A stretch of 22,908 nt of DNA from Bacteroidota bacterium (GTDB lineage: Bacteria; Bacteroidota; Bacteroidia; Bacteroidales; UBA10428). Below are positions 13,901 to 22,277 of this stretch, in pieces. The DNA lies in contig JAGDMB010000007.1 of NCBI GenBank assembly GCA_017860375.1, positions 1-22,908 of the forward strand, written 5' to 3'. Every line of letters begins with the position of its first letter. Position 1 is the stretch's first letter. The position numbers and the translations under genes are program-made. The notes below the pieces were generated by a model that saw only the letters and a program-made list of their open reading frames with translations, was not told the origin of the DNA and did not search any database.

Positions 13901-15946
13901 ATGACAAAGAATCGAATTATGGAAATTAAAAAACCAATAGTTATACTTTTGTTAATTGTTCCATTGCTGTTTTTTATCATCGGTCTGTCCATGCTTTCCG
14001 CATACCCCCCTCATTTCACATTGATTACCGATCCTGAATATTGTCATCTCCTGACCGGGCTTAATATTGCGCAGTTTAAGTTCATTTCAGCCGATTATAT
14101 GCATCCCTGCGTGCCTATGCAATTGTTGACCGGTGCTATAATCAGGTTGGTATATTTTTTCGCCGGACAGGAAGCGAATATTGTTTCGGATGTTTTTCAA
14201 CGGCCTGAGTTTTATGTTTCTGCGATTAACATATCCTTCATCCTTGTCATAGCCATTCTATTTTTTATTGTCGGAAATATCGTTGCCTCCATCACAGGTG
14301 AAGTGCTTGTGGGAATTTTTTTGCAAACCATCGTTTTTGCAAATCATATTACCCTGTTTCAGTTAACCGTCAGCGTGCCTGAACGCCTGGCTTTGCCATT
14401 CATTGCCTTACTGATCTGCTTGTTGATCTGGTACATTTACAAGGGCTCGATGCTTCCTTACTATCCCATTCTTTTAGGTGTGGCCGTTGGCTTTTGCGTA
14501 ATGCAGAAATACACCATGCTCCCGCTGGTAATTCTGCCGTTATTTATTACAAAAACATGGAAGGAGCGTTTACTTTATTTCCTTTCCTTTATCGTCACCT
14601 TTGCGTTGTTGTTTATTCCCATCATAAGCCATCTTAAGCGCATCCGGGAATTTTTCACCGGTATGTTCTCCCATTCAGGTTTGTATGGAAGCGGTAAAGC
14701 CCAGTTTTTCGATCTGTCTTCTGTTGCCCCCAACCTTTCCGTCTTGTTTCATGATATGGCAATACCCATGTTTTGTATGCTGATCCTGATCATTTTCCTG
14801 CCCATTGTTTATCTGGTCAAAATCAACAAATCGGAGATTATTTTACGGATCCGTAAAATAATGCTTGGTACTGCCCTGGTGGAAGTGATTATTTTACTGA
14901 TGGTGTTGAAGCATTACAAAACGCATTATTTCGCACCGGCGGCCGCTTTTTCATTTTTTAATCTTTTTTTGTGCTATGAATATATTAAACAACGTTTTTT
15001 ACCGAATAACACCTTAATTTTAAAGATCGCTTTGGGCATGTTTTGTTTTATACCGTTGCTTGACTATTCAAGACTTAAATCTGATTTCACCGATTACAGG
15101 AAGAAGACCGAAACCGAAAAGCTGTTGCATCAGGTAGAAGTTTATTATCGTGATTATCCCACCCTTATTATTCCGCGCTATTATGGATCCCCATTTATTG
15201 AGTTTTCACTTTGGACGGCCAACTATTATACCTACAATATGAAACAATACGGTACAGAACTAAAAGAACTGTATCCGCTATCCTATATTTATACTTTGGA
15301 TTGGGGAACCTTTGATATGGCGTACGACGGTCACAAAACCAATGATATCTTGCTGAGACACGATATGTTTTTGCTGAGTTACTATCCCGAAGATACAGCG
15401 ATAGTGAATTCATTTTTCAGGGAATTGAATGCATTGAATAAGACGTATACTTTTAAACGAACTTTATACAATAAGAACCTGGGATATGCCATTGGTGAGA
15501 TTCGGTTTGTTGAGGATTCTACTTTAAAAGAATCGGTTTTTGCTTATTCACAGGATATGGAAACCAAGGATTCGATTGTATCAAACCTGATCAGCACCGT
15601 AGTGGCAAAATCGGGAATTGGATCACTGAAACTTGACGATCAGCATGAATTCGGAGCTGTTGTCCCGCTTAACGATATCAAGCCGGGCGACAAAATTACA
15701 GCCAGTGTTTGGCGGTATAACAACCTCAATAAAAGCAGCATCGCAATTCGCACTGAAAATTCGGATGATTTGTTTGTGTCTAATTCCGGCATTTCTCAAA
15801 CTTTCAATCTGTGGCATCAGATCAAAATTGAAACAACCATTCCGGATACCTTCCGTCAACAGAGTCTCAGGGTTTATCTCTGGCACAGCGATAAACGCAA
15901 TGATGCCTACTTTGATGACTATTCCGTTTCGGTTGCACGGGAATAA
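13901..15946 (+). CDS. GT-C-like polytopic membrane protein with C-terminal beta-rich domain
   Basis: 681 residues from the ATG at 13901 (MTKNRIMEIKK); a TTG two codons earlier and an ATG at 13919 are alternatives. The N-terminal two thirds hold about ten membrane segments. The first outer loop contains TDPEYCHLLTGLNI (43-56) and then DYMHPCVPMQLL (65-76), resembling GT39/ArnT-like enzymes that transfer sugars from polyprenyl-phosphate carriers, with an acidic pair in that loop. A soluble part follows after the last helix, and residues about 544-681 look like a jelly-roll carbohydrate-binding domain (IKPGDKITASVWRY, LRVYLWHSDKRNDAYFDDYS). The topology should put this domain in the periplasm, where it could bind acceptor or product. 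It ends in a shared hairpin with the convergent GT2 gene, which might supply its lipid-linked donor. Acceptor and sugar unknown. Confidence 0.65.
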   Translation: MTKNRIMEIKKPIVILLLIVPLLFFIIGLSMLSAYPPHFTLITDPEYCHLLTGLNIAQFKFISADYMHPCVPMQLLTGAIIRLVYFFAGQEANIVSDVFQRPEFYVSAINISFILVIAILFFIVGNIVASITGEVLVGIFLQTIVFANHITLFQLTVSVPERLALPFIALLICLLIWYIYKGSMLPYYPILLGVAVGFCVMQKYTMLPLVILPLFITKTWKERLLYFLSFIVTFALLFIPIISHLKRIREFFTGMFSHSGLYGSGKAQFFDLSSVAPNLSVLFHDMAIPMFCMLILIIFLPIVYLVKINKSEIILRIRKIMLGTALVEVIILLMVLKHYKTHYFAPAAAFSFFNLFLCYEYIKQRFLPNNTLILKIALGMFCFIPLLDYSRLKSDFTDYRKKTETEKLLHQVEVYYRDYPTLIIPRYYGSPFIEFSLWTANYYTYNMKQYGTELKELYPLSYIYTLDWGTFDMAYDGHKTNDILLRHDMFLLSYYPEDTAIVNSFFRELNALNKTYTFKRTLYNKNLGYAIGEIRFVEDSTLKESVFAYSQDMETKDSIVSNLISTVVAKSGIGSLKLDDQHEFGAVVPLNDIKPGDKITASVWRYNNLNKSSIAIRTENSDDLFVSNSGISQTFNLWHQIKIETTIPDTFRQQSLRVYLWHSDKRNDAYFDDYSVSVARE

Positions 15947-15949
15947 GCA

Positions 15950-15971
15950 CTCAATAAATCAGTTTATTGAG
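15950..15971. terminator. Perfect hairpin between convergent genes, probable bidirectional terminator
   Basis: CTCAATAAA (15950-15958) and TTTATTGAG (15963-15971) form a perfect nine-base stem with loop TCAG. It begins three bases after the stop of the plus-strand GT-C-like gene and contains the stop codon of the minus-strand GT2 gene (15959-15961, in the loop). GATTTTC follows on the plus strand. The position between two facing stop codons supports termination in both directions. Confidence 0.7.
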
Positions 15972-16711
15972 GATTTTCTGCTGTAGTGTAAATAAATCCT
16001 GATCAGATCAACCGGTACTGCAAAGAGATCGTAAAACCGTATCTTGCTTCCCTTGTTCTCAATCCATTCAAAAAGCGGATATTCGTATATTTCGGTTAGG
16101 GTTCTCTTCACACCGAAAAGATTTTTATACCGGAACAGGAATTCAATATCAAACAACCAGGTTGTCAGGAATTCATCTTGAAACAAGGTGGATGCTCTTT
16201 CAGCTGTCATTACTTTGGCGCCACATTGTGAATCATATATGGGCAGATCCAGCATTGCGCTGATAAGGGTTGCAAATACCCTGCCCGTGTAATGCCGGAT
16301 CCATGATCTCTTGATGGTGCTGCCCATTCTTTTCACCCTGGAACCAAAAATAACTTTACTGTTTTTGTTTCCGTCAAGATAGGCGAACATTTTGTCCATT
16401 TCAATGAGCGGGGTTGAAAGATCTGCATCAAGATACCCGATATAATCAGGTTTAATTTCATTCAGGGCAAACAATATTCCGTGCCGGACTGCTTGTGCCT
16501 TACCTGCATTGGTTTGCAGATCGACAGTAAAAATCCTTACCGGATTTTTTTCTTTGAAGGCCTGAAGCATATCGAAAGTATCATCCCTGCTGCCATCATT
16601 AACAAATACCAGCACAACATCTTTCTGATCATTCAGGTATGTATCGATTAAATTAAAATTTAACCGTCCTGCTTCGTTATAACAGGGAATGACTATACAG
16701 CAGTTTTGCAT
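15959..16711 (-). CDS. DPM/ALG5-like GT2 glycosyltransferase (polyprenyl-phosphate sugar synthase type)
   Basis: 250 residues from the ATG at 16711 (MQNCCIVIPCYNEAGRL). The frame extends upstream, but that part is antisense-like sequence inside the methyltransferase gene, so the homologous start was taken. Seen: IVIPCYNE (6-13), FVNDGSRDDT (36-45), the DxD metal site YLDADLSTP (93-101), and DSQCGAKV (160-167), typical of dolichyl-phosphate beta-glucosyltransferase relatives. The family joins a nucleotide sugar to a polyprenyl phosphate on the inner face of the membrane. There is no clear C-terminal membrane segment, so membrane contact is probably peripheral. It overlaps the end of the methyltransferase gene by 19 bases, which suggests coupled translation. 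The convergent GT-C-like protein is a candidate user of its product. Sugar not predicted. Confidence 0.85.
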   Translation of the reverse strand: MQNCCIVIPCYNEAGRLNFNLIDTYLNDQKDVVLVFVNDGSRDDTFDMLQAFKEKNPVRIFTVDLQTNAGKAQAVRHGILFALNEIKPDYIGYLDADLSTPLIEMDKMFAYLDGNKNSKVIFGSRVKRMGSTIKRSWIRHYTGRVFATLISAMLDLPIYDSQCGAKVMTAERASTLFQDEFLTTWLFDIEFLFRYKNLFGVKRTLTEIYEYPLFEWIENKGSKIRFYDLFAVPVDLIRIYLHYSRKSSIN

Positions 16712-17496
16712 ATTGAATAAACTGATAAACCCGGTAAGGTAATACCTGCGGCCAAAAATATCCTGCAAATGAAATAATCCATTATCAGTGCAGCAGTAAG
16801 GAACCAGGAAATGACAATTCCTTTGTTCCATTGTCCTATTCCCGTGTCTGCTGATTTTGCCAGATTCATTCTCGTGAACAGCAACTTTATAATCCGTGGA
16901 AATAGTAAAATAAGGAAAAAATATCCGGAATCCAGCGATTCATAGCCCGATAATGAAATTGTCCGGATCAGGCCTTTCCTTGAATAGCGTCTGTAATGTT
17001 TTAAGAATGCATCATGGGAGGAAAAAAGACATGGATAGGCAGGTGCTGTAATGATAAACAGGGTATCTTTTGTGATGTGTTTATTTTTTGCCAGGGAAGA
17101 TAAAAAACCGGTGTCCTCTTCAATATGCTCGATCACATCCAGCAACAGTACAAAGTCAGCCTTTTTCTCTGGCAATAAGATTATGTTTTCTACTTTGTCA
17201 TAAAGCGACAGGGAAATACCACCGGCTAAATTTTTGATTTCCTGTATCCTTTCCTCAGTAAAAGCGGAATCAACTGCATGGACCTCACTACCGGGAATGG
17301 ATGCTGCAATATGGCTTGAAAGGTATCCATCGCCGCATCCAATGTCAAAAATAGTGGGATTTGTTTTCCCATCTTTTCTTATCCATGATGTAAGCATGCG
17401 GATGATGATCCACATCCTGGCTCTTTCCCAGGGATGTCTTGATTTGCTGTTAAAGGTTAAAGTTTTTAATTCCGTTAAATCCATGAAAGGCAGCAT
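16693..17496 (-). CDS. Class I SAM-dependent methyltransferase with hydrophobic C-terminus
   Basis: 267 residues. Motif I, IFDIGCGDGYLSS (49-61), with acidic D76 in VHAVD at the end of strand 2, and DVIEHIEED (120-128) mark a Methyltransf_11/23-type fold that binds S-adenosylmethionine. After the Rossmann fold there is HDAFLKHYRRYS (161-172), seen in methyltransferases near glycan and lipid genes, then two hydrophobic stretches (about 190-208 and 228-250) that may dip into the membrane. The start at 17496 lies six bases after the regulator's stop, and its end overlaps the GT2 start, so the three genes probably share a transcript. The target may be a lipid, quinone-like or glycan intermediate; nothing in the sequence decides. 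Confidence 0.8.
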   Translation of the reverse strand: MLPFMDLTELKTLTFNSKSRHPWERARMWIIIRMLTSWIRKDGKTNPTIFDIGCGDGYLSSHIAASIPGSEVHAVDSAFTEERIQEIKNLAGGISLSLYDKVENIILLPEKKADFVLLLDVIEHIEEDTGFLSSLAKNKHITKDTLFIITAPAYPCLFSSHDAFLKHYRRYSRKGLIRTISLSGYESLDSGYFFLILLFPRIIKLLFTRMNLAKSADTGIGQWNKGIVISWFLTAALIMDYFICRIFLAAGITLPGLSVYSICKTAV

Positions 17497-17502
17497 TATT
17501 TC

Positions 17503-18669
17503 TTACCGGCTGATGGGCTGCGCATAAGCCTTAACATCTTCACCGGTAATCTCCTTGTCACACAATATTATCAATCTTTCCAGTACGTTACGGAATTCAC
17601 GGATATTTCCCGTCCAGCTCAGCTTCTGCAGTTCGCGGATGGCATCCGGGGTAATGATCTTCTTGGGTTTTCCGTATTCACTTCCGATCAGTTCATTAAA
17701 ATGCTCGGCGAGAAGCGGGATATCTTCCAGTCGCTCAATGAGTGAAGGGACATGGATAAGAATTACCGTTAACCGGTGGTACAGATCTTCCCGGAATGTT
17801 TTATGATCAATTTCTTCCCTCATGTTTTTATTGGTGGCAGCGATCACCCTTACGTCCACCTCAATATCCTTATCACTGCCCACCCGGCTAATTTTATGTT
17901 CCTGCAGGGCCCGCAGCACCTTTGCCTGGGCCGAAAGGCTCATATCCCCCACCTCATCGAGAAACAAGGTTCCTCCGTGAGCCTGTTCAAATTTGCCTTT
18001 TCGTTGTTTAATCGCTGAAGTAAAAGCGCCCTTTTCATGTCCGAACAATTCACTTTCGATGAGTTCGGAAGGAATGGCGGCACAATTTACTTCCACGAAT
18101 GGCATTCCCGCACGCTGGCTCTTTTCGTGAAGCCACCGGGCGACCAGTTCTTTTCCGGTTCCGTTTTCACCGGTAATCAATACCCTTGCATCCGTAGGGG
18201 CAACCCTTTCGATCATTTCCTTCACTTTCAGGATCGCCGGGGATTCCCCGACAATATCATAGGCTTTGTTGATCTTCCTTTTCAGGATTCTGGCTTCCGT
18301 AACCAGCTCGGTTCTTTCTGTAGCATTGCGGATGGTAACAAGTAAACGGTTGAGGTCAAGGGGTTTTTCAATGAAGTCATAGGCACCCTTTTTTATGGCT
18401 TCAACCGCTGTGTCTATGTTACCGTGTCCGGAAATCATAATCACCGGGATTTCCTGTGATTTTTGCATGAGGTTCTCCAGGGTTTCAATACCATCCATGC
18501 CCGGCATCTTGATATCGCATAACACGATATCAAATGAATCGTTGGCAAAGAGTTCAATGCCTTCCGGCCCGTTGGTGGCCAGCTCCACCTTGTGGTGCTC
18601 GTATTCAAGCACTTCCTTCAGTGTATTGCGGATGCTTTTTTCGTCGTCGATAACTAATATATTGGCCAT
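17503..18669 (-). CDS. Sigma-54 response regulator (receiver + AAA+), no C-terminal DNA-binding domain
   Basis: 388 residues. The receiver domain (1-120) has acidic D8-D9, phosphoacceptor D52 in LCDIKMPG, S80 and K102. The AAA+ domain (about 138-380) has Walker A GENGTGKE (167-174), Walker B GGTLFLDE (232-239), and the sigma-54 contact loop GAFTSA (214-219), in which the usual GAFTGA has serine for the second glycine. The late subdomain motif SWTGNIREFRN (351-361) is present. The protein then stops at about the point where NtrC relatives begin a Fis-type helix-turn-helix, so it should activate sigma-54 RNA polymerase without specific enhancer binding, as reported for H. pylori FlgR and chlamydial CtcC. 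No histidine kinase is adjacent. The ATG at 18669 is the natural receiver start. Targets unknown; the methyltransferase and GT2 genes follow directly. Confidence 0.9.
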   Translation of the reverse strand: MANILVIDDEKSIRNTLKEVLEYEHHKVELATNGPEGIELFANDSFDIVLCDIKMPGMDGIETLENLMQKSQEIPVIMISGHGNIDTAVEAIKKGAYDFIEKPLDLNRLLVTIRNATERTELVTEARILKRKINKAYDIVGESPAILKVKEMIERVAPTDARVLITGENGTGKELVARWLHEKSQRAGMPFVEVNCAAIPSELIESELFGHEKGAFTSAIKQRKGKFEQAHGGTLFLDEVGDMSLSAQAKVLRALQEHKISRVGSDKDIEVDVRVIAATNKNMREEIDHKTFREDLYHRLTVILIHVPSLIERLEDIPLLAEHFNELIGSEYGKPKKIITPDAIRELQKLSWTGNIREFRNVLERLIILCDKEITGEDVKAYAQPISR

Positions 18670-18678
18670 TTTTATTAC

Positions 18679-18702
18679 TCGATTTGCTGATTTACTGATT
18701 TG
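18679..18702 (-). repeat. Three 8-base tandem units in the leader of the response-regulator gene
   Basis: On the minus strand the units AAATCAGT, AAATCAGC and AAATCGAG lie in tandem, nine to about 33 bases upstream of the regulator ATG; a degenerate fourth copy may follow at 18703-18710. It lies where the ribosome would load or just upstream. It may be a decaying simple repeat or a control site. No full -7 box was found in the 148-base gap. Confidence 0.35.
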
Positions 18703-18817
18703 ATGAATTAAGATTCACAGGTCACATTCCAAATAGGATGGCAAAAGTCAGGTAAAAACATTCCCACAAAACCAGTGAAAATATACGCAATGCGTTTCCC
18801 CTTCATGGAAGGCTTCC

Positions 18818-19750
18818 TTAATTATTTAGCATTTCGAACAAAATTCCCTCCTTAAGCGCAAAATTCGACTGAATGATGCGCCGCAATTTGAGTTTTCCCA
18901 TTAAAAACTTTACCAGGAGGGAAGCAGGAACGATCGTCTCAAGTCGATGTGCTTCCAATCCCTTCATTTGTTTTCTTTCTTTAAGCGTGGAGTTGATCAG
19001 GCGTTGGTAAAGGTTTTCAAAATCAGCGAGATCAATCTCAGCCGCTTCAGGGAAAGATGCTTTTTCAGTTCCTGTTCCGGGATCTTCTTCTCGGATCATG
19101 GCAGCAAAGGTTTCAAATGAACCCGATGCCCCTATAAGGGTCGTGATCCGGTGCTTCCGGAATTCCTCGAAAAAGTCAGGCATGCGCTCTTCAAGGTAGT
19201 TTGATATGAATTCTATCTCCTCAATGGTGATGGGATCGGAAGGTTTGAATTTTTCAATCAGCCGTGCCATACCGAGCGGATAGCTTTTCTTCCATAGGAT
19301 CTGGTCTGCATTTCCAATGATCAGTTCATTGCTTCCGCCTCCGATATCCAGAATCAGGGTTTTTTCATGATCGAGGATCATGGCAAGCTTTACCCCAAGG
19401 TAAATCAGTTCGGCTTCGCGATCACCGCTGATGATTTCGATTTCAATCCCGAACTTTTCCCGTACCGATTTTATAAAATGTTCGCTGTTGCGTGCGGTGC
19501 GAATGGCTGAGGTTGCACAGGCAACGATCTTTTCCGCCCCAAAACCGGCGGCTGTCTGAAGGTGCTTCTCCAGGGCATTGATGCCCCGGGTAATGGCATC
19601 AGGCCTTATTTCCTTTTTATCAATGCCCCCTTTGCCGAGTTTTACCGGTATTTCAGACTTGCAAAGGATCTTGTATTCTTTATTGCCTTTGATTTCAGCG
19701 ACAAGAAGGTTAAAAGTATTGGTGCCCAGATCAAGAATTGCAACACGCAT
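18818..19750 (-). CDS. Ppx/GppA family exopolyphosphatase / pppGpp phosphatase
   Basis: 310 residues from the ATG at 19750; an upstream in-frame start would add ten residues that do not fit the family. Members hydrolyse polyphosphate from the end or convert pppGpp to ppGpp, in the cytoplasm. It has the ASKHA-fold motifs: first phosphate loop DLGTNTFNLLVAE (7-19), ACATSAIRTARN (77-88), GDREAELIYLGV (109-120) with the likely catalytic glutamate, and second phosphate loop LDIGGGSNEL (134-143). The length fits the short family form without the C-terminal HD-like domain of E. coli Ppx. In these short forms substrate (polyP or pppGpp) cannot be told from sequence. It is probably transcribed on its own or from the ABC transporter unit, 134 bases upstream. 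Confidence 0.88.
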   Translation of the reverse strand: MRVAILDLGTNTFNLLVAEIKGNKEYKILCKSEIPVKLGKGGIDKKEIRPDAITRGINALEKHLQTAAGFGAEKIVACATSAIRTARNSEHFIKSVREKFGIEIEIISGDREAELIYLGVKLAMILDHEKTLILDIGGGSNELIIGNADQILWKKSYPLGMARLIEKFKPSDPITIEEIEFISNYLEERMPDFFEEFRKHRITTLIGASGSFETFAAMIREEDPGTGTEKASFPEAAEIDLADFENLYQRLINSTLKERKQMKGLEAHRLETIVPASLLVKFLMGKLKLRRIIQSNFALKEGILFEMLNN

Positions 19751-19793
19751 AGGGAATAATTGGTTTGCCGATTGTGCCAAAGCGTAATTTGGG

Positions 19794-19830
19794 AAAATCG
19801 ATCAGGCTAAAATACAGTTTTTTCGATTTT
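19794..19830. repeat. Inverted repeat upstream of the Ppx/GppA gene
   Basis: AAAATCGA (19794-19801) is mirrored perfectly by TCGATTTT (19823-19830) across 21 bases. It lies 43 bases upstream of the Ppx/GppA start and 54 bases after the ABC permease stop. It could be a binding site for a dimeric regulator or a loose hairpin in the transcript. Confidence 0.3.
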
Positions 19831-19884
19831 AAACCTACTTTGACCCTTTTAAAAACGCGCAGCCCCGATTCTGTCAAGGCAGGA

Positions 19885-21264
19885 TCAATTCTTATACCGA
19901 ATCCATTTCCACATTTCCCGGTAGGATGTTTTTTTACCGTACATCAATATTCCCGTACGGTAAATTTTGGCAGCGAGCCACGTAGTGAAAAGAAAGGTCA
20001 GAATAAGCAGCAGAACCGAAGCCAGGATTTGTCCCACGGGCGGAACTCCAAAAGGAATACGCGCCATCATGACAATGGGAGAGGTAAAAGGAATGATGGA
20101 AAACCATACAGCCAGTTTGCCGGAAGGATTCAAAAAGGTGTTGATCATGACCAGAAGTCCCACGATCAGGGGAATGGATATCGGAAACATGAATTGCTGG
20201 GTATCCGTTTCATTATCGGAAGCAGCACCAATGGCCGCGAATAAGGATCCATAAAGAATGTATCCTCCGATGAAAAAGAAAATGAAAGCCCCGATCACAA
20301 GGGCAAAATTAACCTGCCTTAATTGCCGGAATACATCCCGTATTGCACTTTCGGTCTGCGGACTGTCAAAAGACTGTACCGTGTGGGTTCCGGCATCCAT
20401 GACATTTCCGGGAGCAGCCTGTTCGGTAACTGCCTTGATGGAACCGGGCATAAACACCTGTTGGGTTATGCCGGCGATGGCAAAAGTAAGGATTATCCAG
20501 GCAAGGAATTGTGTCAGACCGGTCAATCCGATTCCTATTATCTTACCCAGCATAAGCTGGAAAGGCTTTACGCTGGAGATGATGACTTCAATGATCCGGC
20601 TTGTTTTCTCTTCGAGAACACCCCGCATCACCTGTGCCCCAAACATAAAAATGAACAAATAGATCAGAAATCCACAGATGTATCCAAGAAATCTTTTTAT
20701 GTCGGTTGCATCCTCTCCCCCTTTCTGCCAGTTTTTCCAGTCGATGCGTTTCAGGTTCACTTTGGTTTCAAAAGACTGAATCGCATTCACCGGTATTTTA
20801 TTAACGATGAGCTTATTATCAAAAATATGCTTTTCGAGGGATTTTGAAATATGCAGTTCCATTCCCAGCGAGGGTGGTTTCCGGTAATAGAAATCGACAC
20901 TGGTTTCCCGGCCGGCCGAAATAATATCCTGGCTCAGAAAGAGAATTCCATCGTATGCATCTGCATCATAAGTTTTCAGAACATCCTGAAGCCGCATGTT
21001 GTTCAGGTAAACAAATTTCATGTTTTCCTTATCGGGGATGACATCGCGGAAAAACTGAAGAGAATCCGGCAGTGGCCTGCCATAACTATCTTGTTCAACC
21101 ACCGCTATTGTACTTTTATCCGTATCCTCCATGGTGGTCAGCATACCGGGAAGGATCATAAGGGCAGCAAAAAGAACAGGTCCAAGGAAAGTCATCAGGA
21201 TAAATGACTTTTTTCTAACACGCGTAATATATTCCCTGGCAATGATCAATCCTATCTTATTCAT
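19885..21264 (-). CDS. ABC-2 type transporter permease, NatB-like
   Basis: 459 residues. A first membrane segment (about 21-41) is followed by a large outer domain (about 42-190), then a cluster of about five membrane segments (about 191-213, 236-268, 318-346, 360-378 and 407-431). EEKTSRIIEVIISSVKPFQLMLGK (218-241, here cited as EEKTSRIIEVII then SVKPFQLMLGK) is the hallmark of NatB-type permeases. NatAB of Bacillus exports sodium; other members export drugs, peptides or unknown compounds. It starts 12 bases after the ATPase gene ends, so the pair forms one export unit. The outer domain includes a hydrophilic part rich in charged residues, usual in the family. Substrate unknown. Confidence 0.85.
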   Translation of the reverse strand: MNKIGLIIAREYITRVRKKSFILMTFLGPVLFAALMILPGMLTTMEDTDKSTIAVVEQDSYGRPLPDSLQFFRDVIPDKENMKFVYLNNMRLQDVLKTYDADAYDGILFLSQDIISAGRETSVDFYYRKPPSLGMELHISKSLEKHIFDNKLIVNKIPVNAIQSFETKVNLKRIDWKNWQKGGEDATDIKRFLGYICGFLIYLFIFMFGAQVMRGVLEEKTSRIIEVIISSVKPFQLMLGKIIGIGLTGLTQFLAWIILTFAIAGITQQVFMPGSIKAVTEQAAPGNVMDAGTHTVQSFDSPQTESAIRDVFRQLRQVNFALVIGAFIFFFIGGYILYGSLFAAIGAASDNETDTQQFMFPISIPLIVGLLVMINTFLNPSGKLAVWFSIIPFTSPIVMMARIPFGVPPVGQILASVLLLILTFLFTTWLAAKIYRTGILMYGKKTSYREMWKWIRYKN

Positions 21265-21276
21265 GGATTCCGGTTT

Positions 21277-22206
21277 TTAGTTGTGTTGCGATTCCACTAC
21301 GCGAATAAAAACTTCATTCATGCTGGGAATAACCTCATTGAAAGAAGTAATGCCGGCCACAGGAAGGATACGCTTCAGTATGTCGTTCCCGGAAAAACGG
21401 TGGTCAGCTCTCACTTTGATTACATGCATACCCTGCTCTGCAACGAGATCAACCTGTTCAAAGTCGCCGTTCAGGGTCTGCAAAACCGCAGCAGGATCAC
21501 CGGTAAAACCAATCTCGAACAGATTCGATTTATGACGCATACGGATTTCCTGCACATTGCCTTCCAGAATGGTTTTGGATTTATTGATAAGGGTGATGTG
21601 ATCACAGAGTTCCTCTACCGAGCCCATATCATGGGTAGAGAAAAGGATGGTCGAGCCCTGTCTTTTCAGGTTGAGAATTTCATTTTTCAGCAGATTGGTA
21701 TTGATGGGGTCGAATCCGCTGAAAGGTTCATCAAAAATCAGCAGTTCGGGTTGATGCAATATCGTTACGATGAATTGCACCTTTTGCTGCATACCCTTTG
21801 ACAGCTCTTCCACTTTCTTGTTCCACCAGGCTTGCATTTCGAATTTCTCAAACCAGTATTTCAGTTTCGTAAGCGCTTCATTTCTGCTCATTCCTTTTAG
21901 CCTGGCAAGGTAAACGGTCTGTTCTCCCACCTTCATCTTTCGGTAAAGGCCTCGTTCTTCAGGCAGGTATCCGATACGGGAGATGTCAGCGGAGGTGAAT
22001 TTTTTCCCCTTGAAAAAAAGTTCGCCTTCATCCGGCGCGGTAATCTGGTTGATAATTCTCAGTAGGGTAGTTTTACCGGCACCATTAGGGCCCAGCAGAC
22101 CGTAAATGGATCCTTCAGGAATCCCCATCGTGACATGGTCAAGGGCAATATTGGATGAATACCGCTTAACCACATTACGGACGGAGAAAAATTCGGTTTC
22201 GGGCAT
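21277..22206 (-). CDS. ABC transporter ATP-binding protein, NatA-like
   Basis: 309 residues. Walker A GPNGAGKTT (39-47), a Q-loop region YLPEERGLY (80-88) in which the usual glutamine is replaced by glutamate as in many relatives, signature LSKGMQQK (135-142), Walker B LLIFDEPFSGFDP (155-167) and H-loop H192 in STHD. The last 80 or so residues form a DUF4162-like C-terminal domain. It powers the permease encoded 12 bases downstream. The ATG at 22206 gives a short lead before the first strand. The 158-base gap upstream holds a palindrome (22278-22297) and no clear -7 box; TATATTTA, about 25 bases upstream of the start, is a 7/8 match. Confidence 0.9.
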   Translation of the reverse strand: MPETEFFSVRNVVKRYSSNIALDHVTMGIPEGSIYGLLGPNGAGKTTLLRIINQITAPDEGELFFKGKKFTSADISRIGYLPEERGLYRKMKVGEQTVYLARLKGMSRNEALTKLKYWFEKFEMQAWWNKKVEELSKGMQQKVQFIVTILHQPELLIFDEPFSGFDPINTNLLKNEILNLKRQGSTILFSTHDMGSVEELCDHITLINKSKTILEGNVQEIRMRHKSNLFEIGFTGDPAAVLQTLNGDFEQVDLVAEQGMHVIKVRADHRFSGNDILKRILPVAGITSFNEVIPSMNEVFIRVVESQHN

Positions 22207-22277
22207 TATGGCAGTATTTAGAAAATATGTAGTTAAATATAGAATAAATAGTAGATCAGATTGTCGGGAGCAATATT

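Noticed and set aside
16712..16831. 40-residue N-terminal extension of the GT2 gene.
   Set aside because: It lies in another frame of the methyltransferase coding region, and GT2 homology begins exactly at the ATG at 16711.
18785..18817. Two short dyads (ACGCAATGCGT and GGAAGGCTTCC) after the Ppx/GppA gene, considered as a terminator.
   Set aside because: Loops of one to three bases, short stems and no T-run on the minus strand; not convincing.
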